DNA of 12,317 nt from Hyphomonadaceae bacterium (GTDB lineage: Bacteria; Pseudomonadota; Alphaproteobacteria; Caulobacterales; Aquidulcibacteraceae), in assembly GCA_016791325.1 (NCBI GenBank), contig JAEUMU010000005.1:1-12317 (forward strand), written 5' to 3'. Below the pieces are notes generated by a model. The model was not told the DNA's origin. It saw only the letters and a list, made by a program, of their open reading frames with translations, and did not search any database. The first letter of the stretch is position 1; every line of letters starts with the position of its first letter. Below, in pieces: positions 1-8,012 of the stretch. A program made the translations under genes and the position numbers.

Positions 1-768
1 CGCAAAGCCCGCGCCGATCTCCACGCCTTTCACGGCGTTGATGCTCATCAGCGCGCCCGCCAGTTCTGCGTCGAGCTTGCCATAAATCGGCGCGCCCCAG
101 CCGGCGGGAACACCGGTTGCTTCCACTTCCACAATCGCACCGAGGGAGGAGCCCGCCTTGCGCGTATCGTCCAGCATCAGCTCCCAAGCCTTCGCTGTTT
201 GTGGGTCCGGGCACCAGAACGGATTGTTCTCCGTCTCCGCCCAATCCCAGCGCGCCCGGTCGATCCCGGCGGCGCCGATCTGCACCACCGCCGCACGGAT
301 GCTCACCTCCGCACCCAGCACTTGCCGCGCCACTGCGCCTGCCGCCACCCGCGCGGCGGTTTCGCGTGCTGAGGAACGCCCGCCGCCGCGATAATCCCGT
401 AGCCCGTATTTCGCGTCGTAGACGTAATCGGCGTGGCCGGGCCGGTACTGATCGCGGATGGGGCCATAGTCCTTGCTGCGCTGGTCCACATTTTCGATCA
501 GCAGCGAAATCGGCGTTCCAGTCGTCAGCGGCCCGCCCGTGCGGTCATCCTCGAACACGCCGGAGAGGATTTTGACTTCATCTGGCTCGCGCCGCTGGGT
601 GACGAACCGGCTGGTGCCTGGCGCGCGCCGGTTCAGCCAGAACTGGATGTCCGCCGCCGAAAGCGGCAGCCCCGGCGGGCAGCCGTCCACCACACAGCCC
701 AGCGCCGGCCCATGGCTTTCGCCCCAGGTGGTGACGCGGAAGAGGTGGCCGAACGTGTTGTGGGACAT
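1..768 (-). CDS. aroC: Chorismate synthase (3' end beyond window)
   Basis: Converts 5-enolpyruvylshikimate 3-phosphate to chorismate, the last step of the shikimate pathway, using reduced FMN. I translated the reverse strand from ATG 766-768 and found an uninterrupted frame of 256 residues running off the left edge. The family usually has about 350-400 residues, so roughly the last 100 or more are missing here. Family signatures are plain: GESHG at residues 16-20 followed by a VDG-PPG stretch, RPGHADY at 109-115, and the arginine/glycine-rich [17 protein letters not shown] at 126-142. The last visible segment, [10 protein letters not shown] (246-255), is also typical. The upstream AGCGGGG-like stretch is only a modest ribosome-binding site. 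The gene is divergent from pdxH, with 50 bp between the starts. Identification is secure. Confidence 0.97.
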   Translation of the reverse strand, partial: MSHNTFGHLFRVTTWGESHGPALGCVVDGCPPGLPLSAADIQFWLNRRAPGTSRFVTQRREPDEVKILSGVFEDDRTGGPLTTGTPISLLIENVDQRSKDYGPIRDQYRPGHADYVYDAKYGLRDYRGGGRSSARETAARVAAGAVARQVLGAEVSIRAAVVQIGAAGIDRARWDWAETENNPFWCPDPQTAKAWELMLDDTRKAGSSLGAIVEVEATGVPAGWGAPIYGKLDAELAGALMSINAVKGVEIGAGFA

Positions 769-818
769 ACCCCGCTTGTTCGCCTATATCGCCGAGGCGC
801 ACAACTGGAGCAGTAAAC

Positions 819-1481
819 GTGTCCGGCGAAGACCTCATCCCGCCATCGCCCCGCTACGATCCCACCGGCCAGCCGCCGCCCGACGATGCGGCGCTGCTTG
901 CCGAAAGCGAGCCGTTCGCCCTGTTCGCGCGCTGGCTGCAGGAAGCCAAACAGAAGGAGCCGAACGATCCCAACGGCATGGCGCTGGCCACCGCTGACGC
1001 CGATGGCTTTCCCGATGTGCGCATGGTGCTGCTGAAGGGCGTCGATAGCGGCTTTGTGTTTTACACCAACGCCGAAAGCGCCAAGGGCGCCCAATTGGAA
1101 GCCAATCCGCGCGCGGCGCTGTGCTTCCATTGGAAGAGCCTGCGCCGTCAGGTGCGCGTGCGTGGCGTCATCGCCGCCGTCGGTGAAGCCGAGGCCGACG
1201 CCTATTTCGCCACACGCGATCGCGGCGCGCGGATCGGCGCCTGGGCCTCCCAGCAATCGCGCCCGCTCGAAGATCGCCGCGCGCTGGAGAAGCGTATCGC
1301 TGAGTTCGCCGCCAAGTTCGGCCTGGGCGAAGTGCCGCGCCCGGCGCATTGGCGCGGCTACCGGTTGATCCCGTTGTCCCTTGAGTTCTGGCGCGATCGC
1401 CCGTTCCGCCTCCATGACCGGCTGGTGTTTCGCCGCGAGGGCGCGGATGCGCCTTGGTCGCGCGAGCGGCTCTATCCGTGA
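819..1481 (+). CDS. pdxH: Pyridoxamine 5'-phosphate oxidase
   Basis: FMN-dependent cytosolic enzyme that oxidises pyridoxamine or pyridoxine 5'-phosphate to pyridoxal 5'-phosphate, in vitamin B6 synthesis and salvage. The protein has 220 residues, the usual length. Visible motifs are RMVLLK (68-73), FYTN (81-84), [14 protein letters not shown] (103-116), the [12 protein letters not shown] block (136-147), [14 protein letters not shown] (172-185) and RLHDR (197-201). Arg197 and His199 match the substrate-binding pair known in the E. coli enzyme. The start is GTG at 819, chosen because GGAG at 807-810 lies 8 nt upstream and no better in-frame start is visible. The gene is divergent from aroC and is followed by a terminator-like hairpin, so it is probably monocistronic. 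Confidence 0.97.
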   Translation: MSGEDLIPPSPRYDPTGQPPPDDAALLAESEPFALFARWLQEAKQKEPNDPNGMALATADADGFPDVRMVLLKGVDSGFVFYTNAESAKGAQLEANPRAALCFHWKSLRRQVRVRGVIAAVGEAEADAYFATRDRGARIGAWASQQSRPLEDRRALEKRIAEFAAKFGLGEVPRPAHWRGYRLIPLSLEFWRDRPFRLHDRLVFRREGADAPWSRERLYP

Positions 1482-1493
1482 ATTTGGCGGGGG

Positions 1494-1514
1494 CGCCGCT
1501 CAGGTAAAGCGGCG
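1494..1514 (+). terminator. Terminator-like hairpin after pdxH
   Basis: A perfect 7-bp inverted repeat, CGCCGCT (1494-1500) and AGCGGCG (1508-1514), encloses a 7-nt loop and starts 12 nt after the pdxH stop. It is followed by TTCAATTT, a weak and interrupted T-tract. Its position suggests a pdxH terminator, but the short T-run makes this tentative. The rest of the gap to 1589 holds only the ribosome-binding site of the next gene and a poor promoter match. Confidence 0.4.
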
Positions 1515-1589
1515 TTCAATTTGCGCGCGCGGGCGCCTTCGCGTTAACATCGCCAACAACAGTCAAGAATACTATCGGGAGGCCCGCGC

Positions 1590-3248
1590 ATGTTTGGTTT
1601 GATGCAGGATTGGCCGCTGACGGTCGATAAAGTGCTTGATCACGCCAAGCAGAATTTCCCGCGCCGCGAGATCGTCACCCGCAGCGTGGAAACCGGCGCG
1701 CTCTCGCGCAGCAATTATGGCACCGTCTGGCGGCGCGCCAAGCAGGTCTCCAATGCGCTGCGGGAACGCGGCGTGCGCCCCGGTGATCGCGTCGCCACCC
1801 TGGCTTGGAATACCGAACGCCACCTTGAGGTCTGGTATGGGGCCATGGGCATCGGTGCGGTGCTGCATACGCTGAACCCGCGCCTCTTTCCCGATCAGAT
1901 CGCCTGGATCGCCAACCACGCTGAAGACAAGCTGATCTTTTTCGACATCACCTTCGCGCCGATCGTCGCCGCCATCGCGGCGAAGCTGCCGCAAGTGGAG
2001 GGCTGGATCGCGCTCACCGATCGTGAGCATCTGCCCGCGGTCGAAATCCCCAACCTGATCGCCTACGAGGATTTCATCGCCGGCCATGCCCAGGAAGCGG
2101 CCTGGGGCGGCTTCGATGAAAACACAGCAGCCGGCCTTTGCTACACTTCCGGCACCACCGGCGATCCCAAGGGCGTGCTCTATTCGCACCGCTCCAACGT
2201 GCTGCACGCGCTGGCCGCCAACCAGACCGACGTGTTCGGCGCCGGCGCCAGCGACGTCGTGATGCCGATCGTGCCGATGTTCCACGCCAACGCCTGGGCC
2301 ATCAGCTTCGTGGCGCCGATGTGCGGCGCAAAGCTTGTCATGCCCGGCGCCAAGCTCGATGGGCCAAGCGTGTATGAGAACCTCGAAAGCGAGAAGGTTA
2401 CATTCACCGCCGCCGTGCCTACGGTTTGGCTGGGTTTGCTGGCCTTCCTGCGTGAAAACAAGCTGCGCCCCACCACGCTGAAGCGCGTGGTTATCGGCGG
2501 TTCGGCCGTGCCCGAAGCGGTGCTGCGCGCGTTCGAGGAAGATTACGGCGTCGAGGTGATTCACGGCTGGGGCATGACCGAGATGAGCCCGATGGGCACG
2601 CTCGGCAAATTGCTGCCCGAGCATTACGCCGCCGATCATGAAACTCAGATCAAGGCGAAACTGAAACAGGGGCGGGTGCCGTTCACCGTCGAGATGAAGG
2701 TGGTCGACGATGAAGGCAATCTGAAACCCCATGACGGCAAATCGTTTGGCCGCCTGCTGGTGCGCGGGCCCGCCATCGCGCGCGCCTATTTCAAGAGCGC
2801 CGGCGCCAAGAACGAGAAGGGCGAATGCCTTGAGCCGTGTGGCTTCTTCGATACCGGCGATGTCGCCACCATCGACGAACTGGGCCTGATGCAAATAACC
2901 GACCGCGCCAAGGATGTGATCAAATCCGGCGGCGAGTGGATCAGCTCCATCGATATTGAGAACATCGCCGTGGGCGCGCCCGGTGTGGCCAACGCCGCTG
3001 TCATCGGCATCGCCCATCCTAAGTGGGACGAGCGCCCGCTGCTCATTATCGAGCCGCAACCCGGCGCCAGCCCCACGCGCGAACAATTATTGAAATTCCT
3101 CGAAGGCAAGATCGCCAAATGGTGGACGCCGGATGATGTCGTGCTGGTGGAGAAAATTCCCCTCGGCGCCACCGGCAAGATCAACAAGCTGGCGCTGCGC
3201 GAAACCTTCAAGGATTACAAACTGCCCACGGCGCAGGCGGCGGAATAG
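1590..3248 (+). CDS. AMP-forming medium/long-chain fatty acyl-CoA ligase
   Basis: Member of the adenylate-forming (ANL) superfamily. It activates a carboxylic acid, probably a medium- or long-chain fatty acid, with ATP to an acyl-adenylate and then to acyl-CoA. The 552 residues are normal for the family. The P-loop-like motif [12 protein letters not shown] is at 185-196, the GWGMTE adenylate-binding motif at 326-331, and the TGD aspartate is D424. The hinge segment [14 protein letters not shown] lies at 439-452, and the C-terminal catalytic lysine in ATGK is about K530. GGGAGG at 1577-1582 sits 7 nt before the ATG. The N-terminal [10 protein letters not shown] and overall look resemble the AlkK/DmdB-type branch (medium-chain acyl-CoA or 3-methylthiopropionyl-CoA ligases), but the sequence does not settle the substrate. 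It stands alone on the plus strand and converges on the sigma-factor operon with a 12-bp gap. Confidence 0.93.
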   Translation: MFGLMQDWPLTVDKVLDHAKQNFPRREIVTRSVETGALSRSNYGTVWRRAKQVSNALRERGVRPGDRVATLAWNTERHLEVWYGAMGIGAVLHTLNPRLFPDQIAWIANHAEDKLIFFDITFAPIVAAIAAKLPQVEGWIALTDREHLPAVEIPNLIAYEDFIAGHAQEAAWGGFDENTAAGLCYTSGTTGDPKGVLYSHRSNVLHALAANQTDVFGAGASDVVMPIVPMFHANAWAISFVAPMCGAKLVMPGAKLDGPSVYENLESEKVTFTAAVPTVWLGLLAFLRENKLRPTTLKRVVIGGSAVPEAVLRAFEEDYGVEVIHGWGMTEMSPMGTLGKLLPEHYAADHETQIKAKLKQGRVPFTVEMKVVDDEGNLKPHDGKSFGRLLVRGPAIARAYFKSAGAKNEKGECLEPCGFFDTGDVATIDELGLMQITDRAKDVIKSGGEWISSIDIENIAVGAPGVANAAVIGIAHPKWDERPLLIIEPQPGASPTREQLLKFLEGKIAKWWTPDDVVLVEKIPLGATGKINKLALRETFKDYKLPTAQAAE

Positions 3249-3260
3249 GGCGCGCTCGCT

Positions 3261-3938
3261 CTAGGCTTTCGCCACAAACTGCGCCAGCCGCTCGGCGAAG
3301 GCGCGTGCTTGCGCCAAGTCCCGCCCGGTCACGCTGCCAAGGAGCGCGCGCCCGCGCTTGGCGCGCGCAAGCCGCGGCCCAAACACCCGCGAAAGCCAGA
3401 GCAAAATCGGGATTGCCGCCAGCCCCACTGCTACGTTCACCGCGATGAATTGCGTCATGAACGGCGAGAGCCGGTAAAGGTCCACACCGAACAGCCCCCA
3501 GAACAAGATGATCGTGAACGGAATCCACCACAGCACCTGCCCAGTCAGGAACGCCCATTGGAAAGCGCGTGCGCGCTCTGCCTCTAACGCCGCAAGCCGC
3601 CTTTGAATTTCGAGCACCGGCGCGCTCAGATCCACGCTGCGCAGCCGCTCATGCTCGATGAACGTGAGCGCGCCCATCGCAACGGTCCAGATTTGCAGCA
3701 GCAGCGCGGGAAAGAAGAACTCCCAGCGCCCCCAATTGGCGGCGAGAAACAGGCCGAAGCACGCCATGAAGGCGATCCAAACCGCCATTGAAAAAGGGCT
3801 CATCGCGCCCTGGCGGCGCAGCTTTTCCAGATGCCGCTCAATCATCGCATCGCGCAGCATCGCGCTCTGCTGGGCAAGCTTGGCTTGCAGCGCCTCATCG
3901 CGCGCGCGCCATTCGTTGCGAATATCGTCAAGCGTCAT
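3261..3938 (-). CDS. Four-helix membrane protein, putative anti-sigma partner
   Basis: I do not recognise a named family. The 225-residue protein has a charged, probably helical and cytoplasmic N-terminus (1-47, starting MTLDDIRNEWRARDE). Two hydrophobic segments follow at about 49-68 and 74-93, then a charged loop (95-125) with a heptad-like EIQRRLAALEAERARAF. Two more hydrophobic segments lie at about 128-150 and 161-183, before a basic C-terminal tail. Its ATG (3936-3938) overlaps the sigma factor's TGA in an ATGA, and AAGGA (3948-3952, reverse strand) is placed 9 nt before it, so co-transcription and balanced expression are likely. An ECF sigma gene followed by an overlapping membrane-protein gene is the usual layout of a sigma/anti-sigma pair. 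However, no HXXXCXXC zinc-binding motif and no single-helix anti-sigma layout is seen, so the anti-sigma role is inferred from context only. Confidence 0.8.
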   Translation of the reverse strand: MTLDDIRNEWRARDEALQAKLAQQSAMLRDAMIERHLEKLRRQGAMSPFSMAVWIAFMACFGLFLAANWGRWEFFFPALLLQIWTVAMGALTFIEHERLRSVDLSAPVLEIQRRLAALEAERARAFQWAFLTGQVLWWIPFTIILFWGLFGVDLYRLSPFMTQFIAVNVAVGLAAIPILLWLSRVFGPRLARAKRGRALLGSVTGRDLAQARAFAERLAQFVAKA

Positions 3939-4480
3939 GGTGCGTCATCCTTGATAAGATCGTGTTCGGCTTGAAGCTTTGCTTTGATGCGGTTGAGGCG
4001 CGTGCTGACATTGCTGGCCGATATGCCCAGCAGCGCTGCGATTTCCCCGTGATCGAAGCCTTCAAGGTAAAGCAGCACCAGCGCGCGGCTCATTTCGTCC
4101 AGCGTCTCGATCAGCGCATGCAGGCGCTGGGTCTGTTCGTTTGGCGGCGCGAAAGCTTGATCGGCGACGTCGGTGGCGAAATCGAGCGGAAGCGTTTCGC
4201 GCAGGCGCCGGCCTTGCCCGCGCCGATACGAAATCGCGACATTAACGGCCACGCGATACGTCCATGTCGTCGGCGCAGAGCGGCCTTCAAAGCTCGGATA
4301 GGCCCGCCAGAGATGGATGGCCATCTCCTGCATCAAGTCGCGCCGCTCCTCTGCGTCGCGGCAATAGATGTAAGCGATCTTGTAGAGGATGCGTTGCTGG
4401 CTCTCCAGAAACGCCAGGAAGCGCTGCTCTTCGCTGCGTCCAGCGTCTGGCGCTGTGGCGGGAGGGGCGAGAGCGGTCAT
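3935..4480 (-). CDS. ECF-type RNA polymerase sigma factor
   Basis: Group 4 (ECF) sigma factor of 181 residues that would direct RNA polymerase to a specific promoter set. The sigma-2 region spans about 30-88, including the DLMQEMAIHLWRAY helix (region 2.2, 48-61) and TTWTYRVAVNVAISYRR (71-87, regions 2.3-2.4). A linker containing APPNEQ (111-116) follows. The sigma-4 region spans about 120-171, with the helix-turn-helix HGEIAALLGISASNVSTRL at 144-162. There is no C-terminal extension. The start at 4480 is the first plausible ATG, but no Shine-Dalgarno sequence precedes it; a promoter-like element ends only 8 nt upstream. The adjacent downstream gene, translationally overlapped, encodes a membrane protein that could hold this factor inactive. 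Family assignment is firm; the regulon is unknown. Confidence 0.93.
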   Translation of the reverse strand: MTALAPPATAPDAGRSEEQRFLAFLESQQRILYKIAYIYCRDAEERRDLMQEMAIHLWRAYPSFEGRSAPTTWTYRVAVNVAISYRRGQGRRLRETLPLDFATDVADQAFAPPNEQTQRLHALIETLDEMSRALVLLYLEGFDHGEIAALLGISASNVSTRLNRIKAKLQAEHDLIKDDAP

Positions 4481-4488
4481 TCTGGGCG

Positions 4489-4518
4489 ATTAGTCGCCCG
4501 CGCGTCTGAAAATGTCAC
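4489..4518 (-). promoter_or_regulatory. Candidate promoter of the sigma-factor operon, leaderless arrangement
   Basis: Read on the minus strand: GTGACA (4513-4518, 5/6 match to the -35 consensus), an 18-nt spacer, then ACTAAT (4489-4494, 4/6 match to the -10 consensus). The -10 ends 8 nt before the ATG of the sigma gene, so the transcription start would fall at or next to the start codon. That agrees with the missing ribosome-binding site. A perfect inverted repeat GGGCGA-N4-TCGCCC (4484-4499) covers the -10 and could be an operator. No ECF-type -35 (GGAAC-like) is visible. Assigned from consensus only. Confidence 0.35.
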
Positions 4519-4529
4519 ATCGCCGCGGG

Positions 4530-5435
4530 TCAGCCGGTCAGGCGATACGCGCTCCCTACGCCGGGCGGCCCATCGCTGGCGACGCGCCCACGCTTCACCA
4601 GGCGGATCATGTGGCCCAGCACGGAATGGCAGGCGGCCGGGTGCAGGCGCGCGTCCACATCCGCATACATCACACGCACCATGTCGGGAATGCGCGCATC
4701 GCCGGCCTCCAGGCGCGCTAAAATCTGCGCCTCGCGCGCCAGCCGATGGGCGATATAGGCGTCTAGGAACGGGCGCACCGCGCGCACTGGCGGCCCGTGC
4801 GTCGGCCACAGCGTGTCAAAATCGCGCGCGCGCACTTTCTCAAGGCTGTCGAGGTAATCGTCCATATCGCCGTCTGGCGGCGAGATCACTGTGGTTGACC
4901 ACCCCATGATGTGGTCGCCCGAAAAGAGCGCGTTTTCCTCCAACAGCGCGAACGCTAGGTGGTTGGAGGTGTGGCCCGGCGTCGTTACCGCTTCGAGCGT
5001 CCAGCCGGCCCCGCTCAAGCGTGCGCCATCGTCCAAACCGACATCCGGGCGGAACGAAGTGTCGTCGCCGGCTTCCATACGCACGTCCGCTTCGGTTTTT
5101 CGCACCGGTAGCTTCGAGGCGTAGATTGTGGCGCCAGTGCGCGCCGCCAGCGGGCGCGCGGCAGGGCTGTGATCGGCGTGGCCGTGGGTGACAAGGATGT
5201 GCGTCACGCGCTCTCCCGCCACTGCGGCCAGCAGCGCCTCAATATGGGCCTGATCATCAGGGCCTGGATCGATCACCGCCACTTCGCCTTGGCCGACGAT
5301 GTAAACGCCGGTGCCGCGAAAGGTGAACGGCCCTGGATTATTCGCCACCACGCGCCGGATCAGCGGGCTGACCTGCTGCGGCGCGCCGTAATCGAACTCC
5401 ATATCCCTGACGAACGGAATTGGCGTTTGCGCCAT
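4530..5435 (-). CDS. Metallo-beta-lactamase-fold hydrolase (LACTB2/glyoxalase II-like)
   Basis: Probable metal-dependent hydrolase of 301 residues. All five metal-ligand motifs of the fold are in order: THGHADH at 83-89 (H84, H86, D88, H89), PGH at 153-155, SGDHIMGW with D174, and PTHG with H213. From about 220 on, a region containing HRLAREAQIL and ending in a basic stretch looks like the winged-helix C-terminal domain of LACTB2-type proteins. No signal peptide is seen, so it should be cytosolic. The substrate cannot be told from sequence; thioesters, phosphodiesters and RNA are all known for relatives. Its ATG lies 5 bp after the stop of the ATP-grasp-like gene on the same strand, so the two are probably co-transcribed. 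The ribosome-binding site is weak (AGGCGG), consistent with coupling to the upstream gene. Confidence 0.9.
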   Translation of the reverse strand: MAQTPIPFVRDMEFDYGAPQQVSPLIRRVVANNPGPFTFRGTGVYIVGQGEVAVIDPGPDDQAHIEALLAAVAGERVTHILVTHGHADHSPAARPLAARTGATIYASKLPVRKTEADVRMEAGDDTSFRPDVGLDDGARLSGAGWTLEAVTTPGHTSNHLAFALLEENALFSGDHIMGWSTTVISPPDGDMDDYLDSLEKVRARDFDTLWPTHGPPVRAVRPFLDAYIAHRLAREAQILARLEAGDARIPDMVRVMYADVDARLHPAACHSVLGHMIRLVKRGRVASDGPPGVGSAYRLTG

Positions 5436-5440
5436 GCCGC

Positions 5441-6394
5441 CTAGCTCTTGGCGATGTGGGCGCGGAAGGCGCGCGCCAGAATGAATGTGGCGCGCATTTT
5501 GTCGGCGAGGTTGAGCGCGATCGGCGGGCCCATGTCGGTCTTGTTGGCGTCCACGATGTAAAGCTTCCCGTCATTGCGGTCGCGCAGCACATCCACGCCG
5601 CCCCAGTCCAGGCCGATCTCGCGCGTGAACGCGCTGATCTGCTCGATCTCCTGGGCCGTGAACACTTGCTCCGGCGCCCGCATTTCCACCTGTACATTCG
5701 TATTCTGGAAGCGTTTGGTTACAGGGCGGCGCTTGATGAAAACAACGATCGGCTTGCCGCCCAAAGTGGAGGTGCGCAGATCTTCCACCAGGTCTGGGTC
5801 GAGCGCGCGGTTGTCGATCACGCGTTGGTAAGCGCGCCCCGGCAGCGCCGGGGTAGGGCATTGAACGATATGGCCGTCGTGGGCGGCGTTGATTTGCGAC
5901 TTCTCCACCGCCGGACCCACGTAGCGTTCGGGGTCCACCGCCAGCGGCGTGCCGAACGCCGCTTCCGAAGCCGCCGCCACCCGCGACTTGCTGATGTCGG
6001 TGCAGTTGAAATTGATCAGTTTGGCGCCGGGCTTGAGATTGGTCGGCGCCGCGTTCGGCGAGATGGTGGCGTCCTCGAACTGCATCACCACATCGGCGTC
6101 GCTGAGCGTCTTGGCCAGCACGCCGCCCGCGACATGCGCCACCGCGCGCACCAGATACCAAGGCCGCGCGCGCTCTGGCGTGAAGGCGATGGTGAAGCGC
6201 TCCCCGATCGGAGGGGTCGAGCGCCAAGAGAAGAAGAAGCGGAACCACGCCGTCACATCCGCCAGCACGGAAGGCGAGTAGGGCACGCGCGCGCCGGTTT
6301 TGCGCACCGTCAGTCCGGTCAGGCCGAACTCGAAATCCCGCAGCCAAACCCGTCCCGAGGTCTGGAACACGCGCGAGGACGTCTCAATCGCCAT
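5441..6394 (-). CDS. ATP-grasp-like protein of unknown substrate
   Basis: A 317-residue protein without signal peptide or membrane segment. The C-terminal half looks like an ATP-grasp domain: IVVFIKRRPVTKRF (216-229) carries the lysine expected to contact nucleotide (about K221). GLDWGGVDVL (261-270) and the DGKLYIVDANKTDMGPP segment (275-291) carry the acidic/Asn metal-binding residues (D268, D282, N284). The N-terminal half (1-130) is less typical and contains LINFNCTDISKSRVA (126-140), reminiscent of the segment before the nucleotide-binding core. ATP-grasp enzymes usually join a carboxylate to an amine or thiol using ATP, but no substrate clue is visible. GGAGG (6405-6409, reverse strand) lies 10 nt before the ATG. 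The MBL hydrolase follows at once, suggesting a shared pathway. The fold call is by motif; the function is unknown. Confidence 0.75.
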   Translation of the reverse strand: MAIETSSRVFQTSGRVWLRDFEFGLTGLTVRKTGARVPYSPSVLADVTAWFRFFFSWRSTPPIGERFTIAFTPERARPWYLVRAVAHVAGGVLAKTLSDADVVMQFEDATISPNAAPTNLKPGAKLINFNCTDISKSRVAAASEAAFGTPLAVDPERYVGPAVEKSQINAAHDGHIVQCPTPALPGRAYQRVIDNRALDPDLVEDLRTSTLGGKPIVVFIKRRPVTKRFQNTNVQVEMRAPEQVFTAQEIEQISAFTREIGLDWGGVDVLRDRNDGKLYIVDANKTDMGPPIALNLADKMRATFILARAFRAHIAKS

Positions 6395-6419
6395 GCGCCG
6401 TTAACCTCCGAGCGGCCCG

Positions 6420-6566
6420 ATGCTTGCTTGCATGCGTTTCATGGCCAACGCCTTCGCCCTCTGTCTGTTCGCATTAGATCGCGTCCGCACTGTGGTGCTC
6501 GCCTTGTCGCTGATCATCATGCTGAAGTTAATATGGGTGCTCGCCGCGCCCGCTGTGCTGCATTAA
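6420..6566 (+). CDS. Possible small hydrophobic membrane protein, 48 aa
   Basis: A short open frame from ATG 6420 to TAA 6564-6566, with further in-frame ATGs at 6432 and 6441. The product has a mildly hydrophobic N-terminus (MLACMRFMANAFALCLFALD), a basic patch (RVR, 21-23) and one clear hydrophobic helix at about 24-45 (TVVLALSLIIMLKLIWVLAA), typical of a single-pass membrane peptide. It fills the otherwise empty 168-bp gap between two minus-strand genes. Its stop overlaps the stop of the convergent gene (TTA at 6563-6565). No good ribosome-binding site precedes any of the three ATGs. I do not recognise it; it may be real or a chance ORF in the leader of the ATP-grasp gene. Confidence 0.35.
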   Translation: MLACMRFMANAFALCLFALDRVRTVVLALSLIIMLKLIWVLAAPAVLH

Positions 6567-6997
6567 GCCCTTGGCGCCAAGCCTGCCAGCGCCCCCCGCG
6601 CCCCACTTAAATCGTAACCTGCCTTCGCCGCCGCCGCGATGATCTCGTCTGGCCGGAGCGCGCCTTCCAGCGCTTGCGCCATCGCCCACGCCATAATTGA
6701 GCGGGTTCCCGTTCGGCAATAGGCCAAAACAGGTCCGGGCGCCTCTTCTAGAATTGTGGCGGTCTCCGCCACAATTGCCGGCGGGGGCGGGCCTTGGAAC
6801 GGCGCTGCGCGATAGGTCAGGCCATGGGCCCGCGCGGCTGCGGCAATTTCGTCGCCCGAGGGCTGGTCGGGGCTTTCGTGTTCAGGCCGGTTGTTGAGGA
6901 TGGTGCGGAAGCCTTCAGCCGCCGCACGGGCGACGTCATCCGTCGAAATCTGTCCTGCCACCGCGAACGCGGGCGTCACTTGTCGGAACTCGGTCAT
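6563..6997 (-). CDS. TIGR01244/DUF442 family phosphatase or sulfurtransferase (Blh-like)
   Basis: A 144-residue cytosolic protein of the DUF442/TIGR01244 family, the stand-alone version of the N-terminal domain of Blh proteins. The opening FRQVTPAFAVAGQIS (4-18), the strand plus NNRPEHE (35-41), and the active-site loop AYCRTGTRS (92-100) are all family features. C94 is the probable nucleophile, in a CX4R arrangement instead of the CX5R of classical tyrosine phosphatases. GYDLSGARG (128-136) completes the fold. Relatives are described as sulfurtransferases or phosphatases linked to sulfide detoxification; which applies here is not decided by the sequence. I start it at ATG 6997 because the family N-terminus begins there; the frame stays open to about 7192, but that would overlap the divergent permease gene. 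It ends convergent with the small hydrophobic ORF. Confidence 0.88.
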   Translation of the reverse strand: MTEFRQVTPAFAVAGQISTDDVARAAAEGFRTILNNRPEHESPDQPSGDEIAAAARAHGLTYRAAPFQGPPPPAIVAETATILEEAPGPVLAYCRTGTRSIMAWAMAQALEGALRPDEIIAAAAKAGYDLSGARGALAGLAPRA

Positions 6998-7009
6998 GGC
7001 GCCGCCACG

Positions 7010-7038
7010 TTGACATGGCTTGCCAAGGAAGCAAGGTT
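7010..7038 (+). promoter_or_regulatory. Candidate promoter for the oppBC genes
   Basis: The 85-bp gap between the divergent TIGR01244-family gene and the permease gene contains a perfect TTGACA at 7010-7015. The best -10 at 16-18 nt spacing is poor (AAGGTT, 7033-7038), so only the -35 half is convincing. The predicted start would give a leader of about 40 nt before the ATG at 7083. Confidence 0.25.
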
Positions 7039-7082
7039 GCGCCCGCTTCGATGGCCGCTTCGGCGCAGTTTGGGACGTTGGG

Positions 7083-8008
<926 letters not shown>

Positions 8009-8012
<4 letters not shown>

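Noticed and set aside
1544..1575. TTAACA with a downstream AAGAAT or TACTAT as promoter of the acyl-CoA ligase gene
   Set aside because: Spacings are 15 or 20 nt and the matches are weak; the TACTAT would put the start inside the ribosome-binding site.
1572..3086. A 504-codon open frame on the minus strand opposite the acyl-CoA ligase gene
   Set aside because: It is a GC-rich shadow: the plus-strand frame has all ANL motifs and a good ribosome-binding site, while the minus translation shows no recognisable domain and is rich in His/Gly/Arg as shadow frames are.
5420..6610. A 396-codon plus-strand frame opposite the ATP-grasp-like gene
   Set aside because: Arg/His/Ala-rich translation without any motif; the minus frame has the ATP-grasp motifs and a GGAGG site. 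It would also overlap the small hydrophobic ORF.
7020..7082. Upstream TTG start adding 21 residues to the OppB-like permease
   Set aside because: The added residues do not fit the family, and the membrane-targeting N-terminus begins at the ATG at 7083.
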